Shown: one piece after another, positions 44,801-52,246 of the stretch
How the letters are laid out: each line of letters opens with the position of its first letter
Numbering within the stretch: the first letter of the stretch is position 1
Source: Bacteroidaceae bacterium
Lineage (GTDB): Bacteria; Bacteroidota; Bacteroidia; Bacteroidales; Bacteroidaceae
Length of the DNA stretch: 64,000 nucleotides
NCBI GenBank assembly: GCA_017938245.1
Contig: JAGBBX010000058.1
Location: 32,947-96,946, forward strand
Direction: 5' to 3'
Translations under genes and position numbers: made by a program
The notes under the pieces: generated by a model
Told to the model about the DNA's origin: nothing
Database searches by the model: none
The model's input: the letters and a program-made list of their open reading frames with translations, nothing else

Positions 44801-45758
44801 TATCGACTCTTTTTATCTCTATTGAATATGTGTCGTATATTGTGGCTCGTCCACCCAAACGTTCTTTGTGTGCAATGAGTCCGCTGTTCAGATAGTCTCC
44901 TCCTTGCTCGGTCGATACTCCAAAATCGAAATAGTCGAGTCCCGAGAATCTGTCGCTTATAAGGTATTCGTAGAGGTAGTCGAGAGCTCCTACTCGGCGC
45001 CCCTCATCTGTTGCCCCGATGTATTGCGTGTGTGCGACATTGCCTGTGACATAAACCACAACACCTCCCAATGTGGTACCGCTGTTGTCGGTTACGCGTA
45101 GCAGTAAAATATTCTGCGGAAAGAGGCTGTGCAGTAGCTCAATCTCTTGCAACGTATGTACAGGGGCAACGCCATATTTTCCCATCAAACGCTCCTCGAG
45201 GATTTTCCAGAAATCGGCAAAATTGTCATCCTCTATAATGTGCAGGCGGCTTTTTGCTGCTGCGGTCATTTTGCGTCTGCCTTTAAAAGGCAGCGGCCTG
45301 CTCAGTTTTATTGTTGTCGATATTTTACGCTCTACAAGCAGGGCGTTGTTGCGAAAGAGCGCGTAGAGGTCTTCTTCGCAAGGGTAGCTGTGGTATATGT
45401 GTGGTACAGGACGGTAGAGTATCTTTTTTGCGTTTGTCTCTTTTGCTAAATGCTTTTTTAATGCACCGAAAATATCGAGTACACGCTCGGCTGTGGTGTC
45501 GTTATTCATAATAAGACCACCGTATGTCAGTCCGCCGTGCGATACAACGGCTTCATCTGTTATATTTGCAGGGAGTAACGCTATAAGCCTATCGCCACAA
45601 TAGAAAAGCATTGAGTAGTCGCTGAAACGGTCGCTGTGATACTCCATATATGCGCGCTTGTGCAGAAAAGTGCCGTTGCGACTCTTCTCTACAAAATTAT
45701 CCCATATATCCTTTAGGTTGGCGCTGTAACCAACAACCGTTATGCTCTCTCTCTCCAT
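44781..45758 (-). CDS. FemAB-like / GNAT acyltransferase
   Basis: 325 residues with two GNAT-like halves: about 1-140 (KRAYMEYHSDRFSDYSMLFY ... GGLTYGGLIM) and about 160-315 (VYVTGNVAHTQYIGATDEGR and FDFGVSTEQGG). This resembles the FemAB-type acetyltransferases in Bacteroidales surface-polysaccharide loci. In this cassette it probably N-acylates the 3-amino sugar (the place of FdtC/QdtC), which is inference from context. It is the first gene, with a -7 element upstream at 45773-45780. Confidence 0.75.
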   Translation of the reverse strand: MERESITVVGYSANLKDIWDNFVEKSRNGTFLHKRAYMEYHSDRFSDYSMLFYCGDRLIALLPANITDEAVVSHGGLTYGGLIMNNDTTAERVLDIFGALKKHLAKETNAKKILYRPVPHIYHSYPCEEDLYALFRNNALLVERKISTTIKLSRPLPFKGRRKMTAAAKSRLHIIEDDNFADFWKILEERLMGKYGVAPVHTLQEIELLHSLFPQNILLLRVTDNSGTTLGGVVVYVTGNVAHTQYIGATDEGRRVGALDYLYEYLISDRFSGLDYFDFGVSTEQGGDYLNSGLIAHKERLGGRATIYDTYSIEIKRVDNGKEKK

Positions 45759-45772
45759 ATTGCCTGTATCTG

Positions 45773-45807
45773 CAAATATAGCAGTATAATTTTCGCGTTA
45801 CCGCAAA
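45773..45807 (-). promoter_or_regulatory. Probable promoter of the amino-sugar cassette
   Basis: Minus-strand TATATTTG (45780-45773) fits TAnnTTTG; a TTTG lies at 45807-45804, 23 bases upstream. The leader is short (about 10 bases). The rest of the 45759-45975 gap holds only the tatC terminator. Confidence 0.5.
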
Positions 45808-45924
45808 AATAGTGAATATCTACGGAAAAATCTAATGATAGAGGGTAAATAATAATGTGGTATAGGCTTGTCTGTTATGTGCAAGAATCACGCAGCACTC
45901 AATGATTTATAAGGAGCGAAAAAG

Positions 45925-45960
45925 AGTAAACGTAAAACTCGAGCGAGTTTTACGTTTACT
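45925..45960 (-). terminator. Terminator of the RiPP-Tat operon
   Basis: A 17-bp perfect inverted repeat (45925-45941 and 45944-45960, outer AGTAAACG / CGTTTACT) has a 2-base gap; on the minus strand CTCTTTTTCG follows. It lies 15 bases after the tatC stop. Confidence 0.85.
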
Positions 45961-45975
45961 AGATGCTTATAGATG

Positions 45976-46770
45976 TTATTCCTCTTCCTTATTGACTTTT
46001 TTGGCTATCCATATACTGCACTCATACAGGGCGTATAATGGTAATGTCACAAGGATACAAGTCATTACATCGGGTGGTGTTATAATGGCAGAAACGGCCG
46101 TTATTATAAAGATAGCATATTTCCTGTATTTCGATAAAATTTGTGCATTTACGATCCCTATCTTCGATAATATGTAAATTATCACAGGCATCTGGAATAC
46201 TACTCCCATAACTAATGTCAGTGACGTGAAAGTTGTGATGTATGAACTTAGTGTTATCATTGTATTCACCTTATCAGCGACACTGTATGTTCCTAAGAAA
46301 CGGAAAGAGATAGGGAATATAATGAAATAACTCATCAGAACTCCTATAATAAACAGTGAGTATATAATAACAGCTACATATACCGAATATTTACGCTCAT
46401 TTTCATATAGGGCCGGCAATATAAAACAGAAAAGTTCGTACAAAATATAGGGCGAAGCTAATAAGCACCCTAAATAAATAGAGGTTGTAATGTGCGTCAT
46501 AAATTGACTGGCCAGGTCTGTGGCTATCATCTCGACCACATATTTTTCGAAATGAAAATCTATGCCAAGCCATTGTATGACATTTTCTATGTAACGATAT
46601 GTAACAAAGTCCCACTCGCTTGGTGCCAAAAGGATGCTCCAAGCAATGTCTTTAATTATAAATATGAGAAATGCAAGGGTTACAGTAACTCCCAATATGC
46701 GAAATAACATTCGACGAAGCACTTCCAAGTGTCCGCCGAACGTTAGCAGATTCTCATTCTCGTCTCGCAT
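45976..46770 (-). CDS. tatC: Twin-arginine translocase subunit TatC
   Basis: 264 residues with six membrane segments. FGGHLEVLRRMLFR carries the conserved Glu that reads the RR motif of signals; FCFILPALYENER, FPISFRFLG and ITPPDVMTCILVTLPLYALYE are family landmarks. It receives folded Tat substrates in the inner membrane. The start overlaps the tatA stop by one base (TAATG). It is the last gene of a transcription unit that begins with a Tat-signal precursor peptide. Confidence 0.96.
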   Translation of the reverse strand: MRDENENLLTFGGHLEVLRRMLFRILGVTVTLAFLIFIIKDIAWSILLAPSEWDFVTYRYIENVIQWLGIDFHFEKYVVEMIATDLASQFMTHITTSIYLGCLLASPYILYELFCFILPALYENERKYSVYVAVIIYSLFIIGVLMSYFIIFPISFRFLGTYSVADKVNTMITLSSYITTFTSLTLVMGVVFQMPVIIYILSKIGIVNAQILSKYRKYAIFIITAVSAIITPPDVMTCILVTLPLYALYECSIWIAKKVNKEEE

Positions 46771-46994
46771 TATTCCGGTTTTTCATTTTCGTCTAATGAA
46801 GTGTCATCGCTATTTCCTTCATTAGTAGGTTTGACTTCATTTTCTGTCGCAGGAATGTTTTCTTCATCTTTCATTCCTTTTTTGAACTCTTTCACTCCTT
46901 GTCCTAACCCACGCATCATTTCGGGTAGCTTTTTGCCTCCGAAAATCAATAAAGCAAGACCTCCTAAGAGCAATAATTCTGTTGTTCCTATCAT
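46770..46994 (-). CDS. tatA: Twin-arginine translocase subunit TatA
   Basis: 74 residues. One N-terminal membrane helix (TTELLLLGGLALLIF), then FGGKKLPEMMRGLGQGVKEFKKGM, the amphipathic helix of the family, and an acidic tail. No TatB is present nearby, so this is a minimal TatAC system. The gene begins 4 bases after the stop of the 91-residue modification protein, which ties Tat to the peptide operon. Confidence 0.95.
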   Translation of the reverse strand: MIGTTELLLLGGLALLIFGGKKLPEMMRGLGQGVKEFKKGMKDEENIPATENEVKPTNEGNSDDTSLDENEKPE

Positions 46995-46998
46995 ACTA

Positions 46999-47274
46999 TT
47001 ACATATTATCTGTTAAATAAATATTGCAGGTGTCAAAGTCTATTTCCCAATTGCCACCTTCAACGCTTTCCCATTGATATTTCTCGTCCATACGGTCCCA
47101 CCAATTCTGGAATTTAGCCCCGGTTTCACCCATATCCTTGACGAGTTTCTCATAAAGTTCCGTATTATCAGCAGTCAAAATCTTTGCCAACTCATTTAAA
47201 CCATTTCGACGTTCAAAAAGAGTTTGAATTTCATTTCTTTCTTCTACTGTTACTTGTCCTATGTTTTTTTTCAT
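46999..47274 (-). CDS. CXXX-repeat peptide modification system protein
   Basis: 91 residues, helical and acidic, beginning KKNIGQVTVEERNEIQTLFERRNGL, then KMLTADN-like ILTADNTELYEKLVKDMGET and WWDRMDEKYQWE. From memory this is the small TIGR04116-type protein found only beside CXXX-repeat peptides and their radical SAM enzymes in Bacteroidetes. Its role is unknown; a precursor-binding or scaffold function is inference. It has a single Cys, no signal peptide, and lies 4 bases before tatA. Confidence 0.75.
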   Translation of the reverse strand: MKKNIGQVTVEERNEIQTLFERRNGLNELAKILTADNTELYEKLVKDMGETGAKFQNWWDRMDEKYQWESVEGGNWEIDFDTCNIYLTDNM

Positions 47275-47346
47275 TGCTTCTTCTGTTTTTAATTACCTCT
47301 TAGCCTTTTTGGTGTCATTGCTGATTACTGACAATGACGTTTATGT

Positions 47347-47808
47347 TTAATATATGATACCGGAGTTTCTGGGTGCAGACGGGATTTTATATACTGTGGT
47401 ACTTGTTAGATTACCCGTTCTGTCATAATAGCACATATTAATAGTTTGTCTATCTGCCGAAACAATGATTGCGGTGCTGTAATCCCAATAAGGTTGACTT
47501 GTGCGGTAGGTCTGTACCAATCCGGCTGTTCCAGAGCGATAATAGTAATAAATACTCATACCGTTTCTTCTGCTATGCAGTCTGTAGCCATCGGTTCCAT
47601 CACCCATAGACATCGCAGGTTTGCTACCAAAATAAACACGGTCGCGCTCAAATACAAACTGTTGGTTGGGGTTCAATGGTGCGTGGGAACTGACGGTGCC
47701 GTCGGCATATACAGTCTTTACAAAAACATAATTCACCGCTTGTGCATTTACAGACATTGTAGCACAAAAGAATAACACAGATAAAATTGATAAAATCTTA
47801 GTTTTCAT
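47347..47808 (-). CDS. Small secreted protein in the RiPP operon, function unknown
   Basis: 153 residues with a Sec signal peptide cleaved near VNAQA (about 23), so it leaves by Sec, unlike the precursor. The mature part is rich in Tyr, Ser and Arg, with YFGSKPAMSMGDGTDGYRLH and ISIYYYYRSG-like segments, and one Cys (INMCYYD). It looks beta-rich; I do not recognise a family. It sits between the partner maturase and the 91-residue protein on the same strand. It could bind the exported peptide, give immunity, or be unrelated cargo. Confidence 0.7.
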   Translation of the reverse strand: MKTKILSILSVLFFCATMSVNAQAVNYVFVKTVYADGTVSSHAPLNPNQQFVFERDRVYFGSKPAMSMGDGTDGYRLHSRRNGMSIYYYYRSGTAGLVQTYRTSQPYWDYSTAIIVSADRQTINMCYYDRTGNLTSTTVYKIPSAPRNSGIIY

Positions 47809-47881
47809 ATTTTCAAAATAGATTAATTAATACAAAGTGTTTTCTTGAATTTTATTTATTGCAATAGGGTATATATTCATA

Positions 47882-48832
47882 TTACCACTCTTGTCTTACA
47901 TTAAAAGGATCAAGGTACTTAATCTCTTTTATGTCTATGTTGGGCAGAAATTCTTTATGTTTGCGAATGTTGTGTAATAGTTCTCTACTTGCATTGCGTT
48001 CCAAATGAGCCACTACGCACTGTTCATGACTCGGTGTATTCACTTCATAAGTCATCTTGCGGTTAAGCCATACACAACGCTTGCATTGATAAGCATCGCA
48101 ATGGCGGCAAATAGGAGCATACTCCAATCGATAAAGTTTAGGATTCTTTATATCGAGCCCTTCGGCGAGTGAACCTATACTATATCCTTCGGTAGAATAG
48201 AATGCAGGACACACATAAAATCTTCCATCGGGTGCGAGGGTGATGCTCTCCCATCCTGCGTTGCAGTTGTTCATTTTGTCCAGCATTATGCGGTCGGTAA
48301 GCAGGTTGAGTTGAACATCCTTTCCGTTTATGTGTAACTCTTCCATTTTGACAGATAAGGTACCAAGTATGCTTCTGTACGTCTCAAAGTCCTCTTCTGT
48401 GAATGTCTCTATGTCTGTTATTACGATGTTTAGACGCATACATTTTGTAATGGCAGTTCCAATCTCATCGTATTTCTCAAAAAGAGTCTTTTTGTCTGTT
48501 CGAAGTACATAAATCTTCTCTTCCTTGAGTGCTAAACCGCTTTTCCATCCGTTTAACACCACAACATCTGCATCGTCGGCATATACCGACTCCGATGATG
48601 CTATTTTGTTGTTGTCGATGCTTTCCATTATCTCAATGTATTCCGAAGTAAGTTCGTAGTCGGGCAATACATATTGAATCATAAGATTCTCCTTCATCGC
48701 AAATAGAATACCTTTTTTTAGGTCGTCCAGCGATATCAAATGTGGTTTCTCTGCTTTGTTCGAGTAGTGACAATACGAAGTGCTTGTATCGTCCAACTGT
48801 ATAATAATATATTGTAACATAGTGCTTAACAA
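47882..48832 (-). CDS. CXXX-repeat peptide maturase partner with SPASM-like domain, no SAM motif
   Basis: 316 residues. The N-terminal half has no CX3CX2C motif; it resembles the degenerate barrel of RiPP maturation partners. The C-terminal part (about 185-285) has a SPASM-like Cys pattern: NNCNAGWESITLAPDGRFYVCPAFY, then CRHCDAYQCKRCVW. That can hold auxiliary iron-sulfur clusters. From memory it fits TIGR04119, 'CXXX repeat peptide maturase'. Its start overlaps the radical SAM gene by 7 bases, so a stoichiometric complex is likely. Start at codon 5 (48820) is possible. Confidence 0.78.
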   Translation of the reverse strand: MLSTMLQYIIIQLDDTSTSYCHYSNKAEKPHLISLDDLKKGILFAMKENLMIQYVLPDYELTSEYIEIMESIDNNKIASSESVYADDADVVVLNGWKSGLALKEEKIYVLRTDKKTLFEKYDEIGTAITKCMRLNIVITDIETFTEEDFETYRSILGTLSVKMEELHINGKDVQLNLLTDRIMLDKMNNCNAGWESITLAPDGRFYVCPAFYSTEGYSIGSLAEGLDIKNPKLYRLEYAPICRHCDAYQCKRCVWLNRKMTYEVNTPSHEQCVVAHLERNASRELLHNIRKHKEFLPNIDIKEIKYLDPFNVRQEW

Positions 48833-50052
48833 TTAATGTGGTCGGACATTGGTTTTTTTGTGTGTTTGGCAACTTCTTCTTTTGCAATACCCTCAAGTTC
48901 CAGCTTCCTGTATAGTTTGTTCCAATAATAATTATTAGCTCTTACTTGCGCCTTGTGCATTTTACATATAGCTGTTGCACGCTGGAAAACAGTAGGTGTC
49001 TCTGCTGCATCATAATTTTCACCTTGACACCACGCACAGCCACTTGCTACTTCGCAATCGATACACTCTTTTTTACTTTGCGTGAAGCGGTCAAGAGTTA
49101 AGAATGGGCGAAGTTTGTTTTTGTCAATTCCATCTTTTATGTTTCCTATAATCCAGGCCTTTTTATTGCGCAAAGAGTATTGTGCAAAGCGTGTGCAAGG
49201 GTAGAAATTGCCTGCAGCATCAATAGAGAGCATCTTTCCTGTTCCGCACCAATTTTTATTATCTATACTAAGGTCTATGGGCTTACCTATTTTTTCGTCG
49301 AAAAAAGAACAAACAAACTCTTTATAATATTCCTTCTCTATTATGGCATCAGCAAGCTGTATTAGCTGTTCTTCGAATCTTGCGTCGTCACCATCATTCC
49401 ATACGTTTTCAAATACACAATTGATATTGACCTCCTTAATTCCAAGAGAATATAGATGTAATACGCTCTCTTTAATATAAGGAATATCTGCGGAAGATAT
49501 TGTAACTTTTGTACTGGCATTAGGAAATTGCTGCAACCATAGTGGAATGTTGCGTACGATGTCTTTGTATGATCCACGCTCTCCTTCTCCTTTATATATG
49601 CGGTTCAGGTCGTGCTTTATCTCGGTTCCGTCAATAGTAATACCAATACTAAGATGGTCGATATTTCTTTTTATAAATTCTTGTACTTTTTCTGTGTGAT
49701 AATTAATTCCATTTGTTGAGAATGAGAAACGATAAGAATTAAACCAATGATGATTTCTCTTAAACATTTCGATTTTTATATAGTTGCATATCTTTTCAAT
49801 CAGGTCTATCTCTAAAAATGGTTCACCACCTATAAAATCCCAAACAACACTATTCTCGTTGAATTCTTTATCATTATCGAGTATATAATCAATTGCCTGT
49901 TTAGCTGTATCCCAAGACATACGTTCTTTGGTGTTTTTGCCAACTAAATAACAATATTTGCAGGCTAATTGACAGTCTTTGGTTACAATGAAAGTAATAG
50001 ATTTTGCAGTACTCTCTTCCCAAGAAGGTCTTTGTTCCTTGAATTCTTTCAT
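48826..50052 (-). CDS. Radical SAM/SPASM peptide maturase, CXXX-repeat target type
   Basis: 408 residues. The [4Fe-4S]-SAM motif is C27-x3-C31-x2-C34 (TKDCQLACKYCYL), with the GGEPF motif of the SAM site and STNG later. A SPASM domain (about 270-370) has WCGTGKMLSIDAAGNFYPC and CIDCEVASGCAWCQGEN. These enzymes make thioether or C-C bonds in peptides. The placement next to a CXXX-repeat peptide fits TIGR04115. The likely product is thioether links from the precursor's seven Cys; the bond type is inference. The ATG at 50052 follows a hairpin after the precursor gene. Confidence 0.9.
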   Translation of the reverse strand: MKEFKEQRPSWEESTAKSITFIVTKDCQLACKYCYLVGKNTKERMSWDTAKQAIDYILDNDKEFNENSVVWDFIGGEPFLEIDLIEKICNYIKIEMFKRNHHWFNSYRFSFSTNGINYHTEKVQEFIKRNIDHLSIGITIDGTEIKHDLNRIYKGEGERGSYKDIVRNIPLWLQQFPNASTKVTISSADIPYIKESVLHLYSLGIKEVNINCVFENVWNDGDDARFEEQLIQLADAIIEKEYYKEFVCSFFDEKIGKPIDLSIDNKNWCGTGKMLSIDAAGNFYPCTRFAQYSLRNKKAWIIGNIKDGIDKNKLRPFLTLDRFTQSKKECIDCEVASGCAWCQGENYDAAETPTVFQRATAICKMHKAQVRANNYYWNKLYRKLELEGIAKEEVAKHTKKPMSDHINC

Positions 50053-50068
50053 GGCTAAATTGAACTTG

Positions 50069-50112
50069 ATAGGGACTGACCTATATTTGGCTTAAAAAAG
50101 GTCAGTCCCTAT
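50069..50112 (-). promoter_or_regulatory. Intercistronic hairpin between precursor and maturase genes
   Basis: A 13-bp perfect inverted repeat (50069-50081 and 50100-50112, ATAGGGACTGACC / GGTCAGTCCCTAT) with an 18-base loop lies between the precursor stop and the radical SAM start. On the minus strand no T-run follows the second arm, so it is not a strong terminator. It may protect the precursor mRNA end and set a high precursor-to-enzyme ratio. Confidence 0.7.
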
Positions 50113-50118
50113 TTTTTG

Positions 50119-50385
50119 TTAACGTTTGATGCTCTCTACCATGCTTGTTCTGCGTGCATGACTGCTACGGCAACTTCTGTTACATGTGGTTTGACAAGTT
50201 GCACTACAAGTTGCATGACAACCGTGATAACAGGTTTTATTGCATCCCATAGGCTCACCCTCAGCTGCCTCAGAAATCAGAGGAGCATTAGCCAATACGA
50301 TTGCACCAAGAATGGGCAGAGCACCCTTTGCTGCTTTTTTGAAGAACTCACGACGGCTCTGGAGTTCATTTTTCTTATTTTCCAT
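50119..50385 (-). CDS. Tat-exported CXXX-repeat RiPP precursor peptide
   Basis: 88 residues. The leader has a twin-arginine motif SRREFFKK (residues 10-17) and a hydrophobic stretch to about 38, with a likely cut after SEAAE (about 41). The core has seven Cys at 48, 52, 56, 60, 64, 68 and 72, exactly every fourth residue (units CNKT, CYHG, CHAT, CSAT, CQTT, CNRS, CRSS), then a basic tail. Cys at i, i+4 line one face of a helix or let each Cys meet a Thr or Ser. It is followed by a radical SAM enzyme, a partner, and TatA/TatC. I infer a modified peptide that leaves the cell folded by Tat. Confidence 0.88.
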   Translation of the reverse strand: MENKKNELQSRREFFKKAAKGALPILGAIVLANAPLISEAAEGEPMGCNKTCYHGCHATCSATCQTTCNRSCRSSHARRTSMVESIKR

Positions 50386-50461
50386 AGTTGTGAAAATAAA
50401 GTTGCCTATGAACTCCCTAATTCAGCGTTATACGATAATGTTGATTGTGTAAATTAAGAAT

Positions 50462-50558
50462 AAAAAAAAGACGTGGGAGTTTCTACTTCTCGCTTATCCC
50501 AGTCTTCAGGCTCTCGCATTGCCTCCCCCAAGGATAAGCAACGCAGTCAGCCCACGTC
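50462..50558 (-). terminator. Terminator-like hairpin 77 bases upstream of the precursor gene
   Basis: Closing stem of 8 bp (50470-50477 with 50551-50558), inner stem of 8 bp (50492-50499 with 50532-50539) and an AGGC/GCCT tip, followed on the minus strand by TTTTTTTT. It could end an sRNA or attenuate the RiPP operon. Confidence 0.7.
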
Positions 50559-50798
50559 GTGATATATTATACAAATCATCTACCACATTGTTTGTGGCAG
50601 ATGGATATAATACACCCAACGCAGACGTTTCGTTGCCGTATCTTCTTGGGGTCAAATTTGCGAGATTTGAAGACTCGAAGATAAACGTTCGTAAACGTCC
50701 TTTTAATGAATAATTTCTATGTCTATGCTTGCGCAAAGAATATAGTAATTATCATTTTCTTAATATGTTACCCGTCCAACCCATTAAGGCTGACTGAG
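50462..50798 (-). ncRNA. Candidate structured RNA, leader of the RiPP operon or free sRNA
   Basis: About 335 bases from a consensus promoter (50836-50805) to a terminator hairpin. The stems are GACGTTT/AAACGTC (50624-50630 with 50693-50699) enclosing ATCTTC/GAAGAT (50640-50645 with 50677-50682); CATCTACCACA/TGTGGCAGATG (50577-50587 with 50593-50603); and the last, GACGTGGG/CCCACGTC (50470-50477 with 50551-50558) around GCTTATCC/GGATAAGC (50492-50499 with 50532-50539), followed by eight minus-strand Ts (50462-50469). No good promoter lies between this and the precursor start at 50385, so read-through may drive the operon. No known RNA family is recognised; 6S-like RNA or an IS relic are alternatives. 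Confidence 0.6.
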
Positions 50799-50804
50799 TG
50801 TCTG

Positions 50805-50836
50805 CAAATGTATGTGTATTTTTTATAAAATGCAAT
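50805..50836 (-). promoter_or_regulatory. Promoter upstream of the structured RNA
   Basis: On the minus strand ATTG (50836-50833), 20 bases, TACATTTG (50812-50805). Predicted start near 50798. The sequence 50837-50973 up to the TatD gene is AT-rich with no gene. Confidence 0.8.
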
Positions 50837-50973
50837 GATAAAGTCGTATTTTTTTTATTACTATTCGATGAAAAATGTAATTGTTTAAATTATTTAATTG
50901 AATGCCGAAAAAGATATTATAGTTTAAGAATTTTTGTTGCTCGTTAAAATGGCAAGTAAAGATAATGGTAGAT

Positions 50974-51603
50974 TTATCTCTCTAAAATGCCGCACTCTTT
51001 TGCATTTAGAATAATTTGTGCAGCAAGTTCTTCGATGCTTATCTCTTTTGCTTGCGCAACTCGTTGGTAGATATCGTAGAGCGGTGTGCTGCTCTCGTCG
51101 CTCTCAATGAAAAGCCTGTCGAGTGGGATTATCTTTGCTGTTTCTATGTTGAATTTTTCTCCTAATGAGATATACATTCCGGCCGAGAGCAGTTGCTGTG
51201 CTTGCGTGGGCTTTCCTCGGAATCCGTGTATTATCCAGCGCTCATTGTGCTGTTGCTCTTTGTAGGCTCTCAGTAGTAGGTCGGCTCCTTTTACAAGGTG
51301 TATGATAAGTGGCTTTTTAACTCTTTCGGATAGCTCGATGTGTTTGATGAAAACTCTGTATTGTTCCTCCTTTGTTGCCGGTGATTTCAGCGTATCGAAT
51401 CCGCACTCTCCGATGGCGACAACCTCTTTTCTTGTTACACTCTCTTCTACGATACGAAACTGTTCTTCCCATTCGTTTGAGATTCTCCAGGGGTGTATGC
51501 CTATGGAGCATAGTCGGCCATTGGGATGGTCTGTGCCAATGTTAAGGATGGCTGTGTTACCATCCTCGCGCGCTATGTGGGTGTGAATATCTGTCAGTTG
51601 CAT
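50974..51603 (-). CDS. TatD family metal-dependent hydrolase
   Basis: 209 residues, somewhat shorter than E. coli TatD (about 260). It starts TDIHTHI, has IGIHPW, VAIGECGFD (metal Glu), IHLVKGAD, IIHGFRG and FIESDESS with the final Asp, the order of a TatD-type TIM barrel. Members are DNases or repair nucleases. It is unrelated to Tat transport in spite of the name. It ends a minus-strand run from ahcY down. Confidence 0.87.
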   Translation of the reverse strand: MQLTDIHTHIAREDGNTAILNIGTDHPNGRLCSIGIHPWRISNEWEEQFRIVEESVTRKEVVAIGECGFDTLKSPATKEEQYRVFIKHIELSERVKKPLIIHLVKGADLLLRAYKEQQHNERWIIHGFRGKPTQAQQLLSAGMYISLGEKFNIETAKIIPLDRLFIESDESSTPLYDIYQRVAQAKEISIEELAAQIILNAKECGILER

Positions 51604-51609
51604 AATGCG

Positions 51610-51831
51610 TCAAGGTACAGGGTCGTATCCCGAACCGCCCCACGGATGGCAGCGCAAGAGACGGCGCACGGCTAAATAGAGCCCTTTTATGGGGCCGTAT
51701 TTCTTTATTGCTTCAAGGGCATATTGCGAGCAGGTTGGGGTGAAGCGACACGATGGGGGTGTCATCGGCGAGATACATCGTTGATAAAAGAGTATCGGAA
51801 GTGTCAGCAGCTGTGTTAAGAATTTTCGCAT
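51610..51831 (-). CDS. yidD: Membrane protein insertion efficiency factor YidD
   Basis: 73 residues. It has [34 protein letters not shown], the hallmark of the family with its conserved Cys, and GGSGYDPVP at the end. It assists YidC-dependent insertion. It overlaps rnpA by 16 bases and precedes TatD by 6. Confidence 0.95.
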   Translation of the reverse strand: MRKFLTQLLTLPILFYQRCISPMTPPSCRFTPTCSQYALEAIKKYGPIKGLYLAVRRLLRCHPWGGSGYDPVP

Positions 51832-52226
51832 ACTTTCAGCTCTTTCTCTATTATTGATGATAGTAGTTTCTGCATTTTGCGATGTAGAAACTGTGTGCTG
51901 CTGTGGCGGTTGTCGATATATAGTATTGCAACAGCCATCTGCTTGTCGCTCTTTTGCAGTTCGTCGATAAATGGCTGCTTGTTTAGACGGTAGGCCTCGC
52001 GTATACGACGCTTCATCAGGTTACGGTCGACCGCGTGACGGAAACGTCTCTTGGCAACGCTTATTAGTATTGCTGCGGTGGGTGCGCCGGGCTCGGCTTT
52101 CGACGATAGGAAGACGGCGCGAAGGGGAAAAGCTGTAACCGAGGAGCCGTTGGCATATAGATTCTCTATTGCGCTTTTGCTCTTCAGATGCTCTCTCTTG
52201 GGGAATCCGAATCTCTTTTTCTCCAT
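51816..52226 (-). CDS. rnpA: Ribonuclease P protein component
   Basis: 136 residues. It has [19 protein letters not shown] at the start and the RNR motif as [22 protein letters not shown]. It helps the RNA subunit cut tRNA 5' leaders. The classic rnpA-yidD pair is kept, but rpmH is not next to it in this window. Confidence 0.95.
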   Translation of the reverse strand: MEKKRFGFPKREHLKSKSAIENLYANGSSVTAFPLRAVFLSSKAEPGAPTAAILISVAKRRFRHAVDRNLMKRRIREAYRLNKQPFIDELQKSDKQMAVAILYIDNRHSSTQFLHRKMQKLLSSIIEKELKVCENS

Positions 52227-52246
52227 CTTCTTATCTTTTTTAATGC

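Noticed and set aside
45925-45960. Possible attachment site or CRISPR-like repeat
   Set aside because: It is a single inverted repeat with a T-run after tatC, fitting a terminator; no repeated units were found. No CRISPR array was seen anywhere in the window.
50506-50736. 76-codon minus-strand frame and a 64-codon plus-strand frame (50519-50713) in the structured RNA region
   Set aside because: Neither has family similarity I can name, and both cross the base-paired stems; a TnpB or IS605 relic was considered because of the GACGTGGG-type arms, but no RuvC motif or other part of such a gene is present.
50974-51603. TatD-like gene as part of the Tat system
   Set aside because: TatD proteins are nucleases and are not needed for Tat transport; this gene belongs to the rnpA-ahcY run and is separated from the RiPP operon by the RNA and its promoter.
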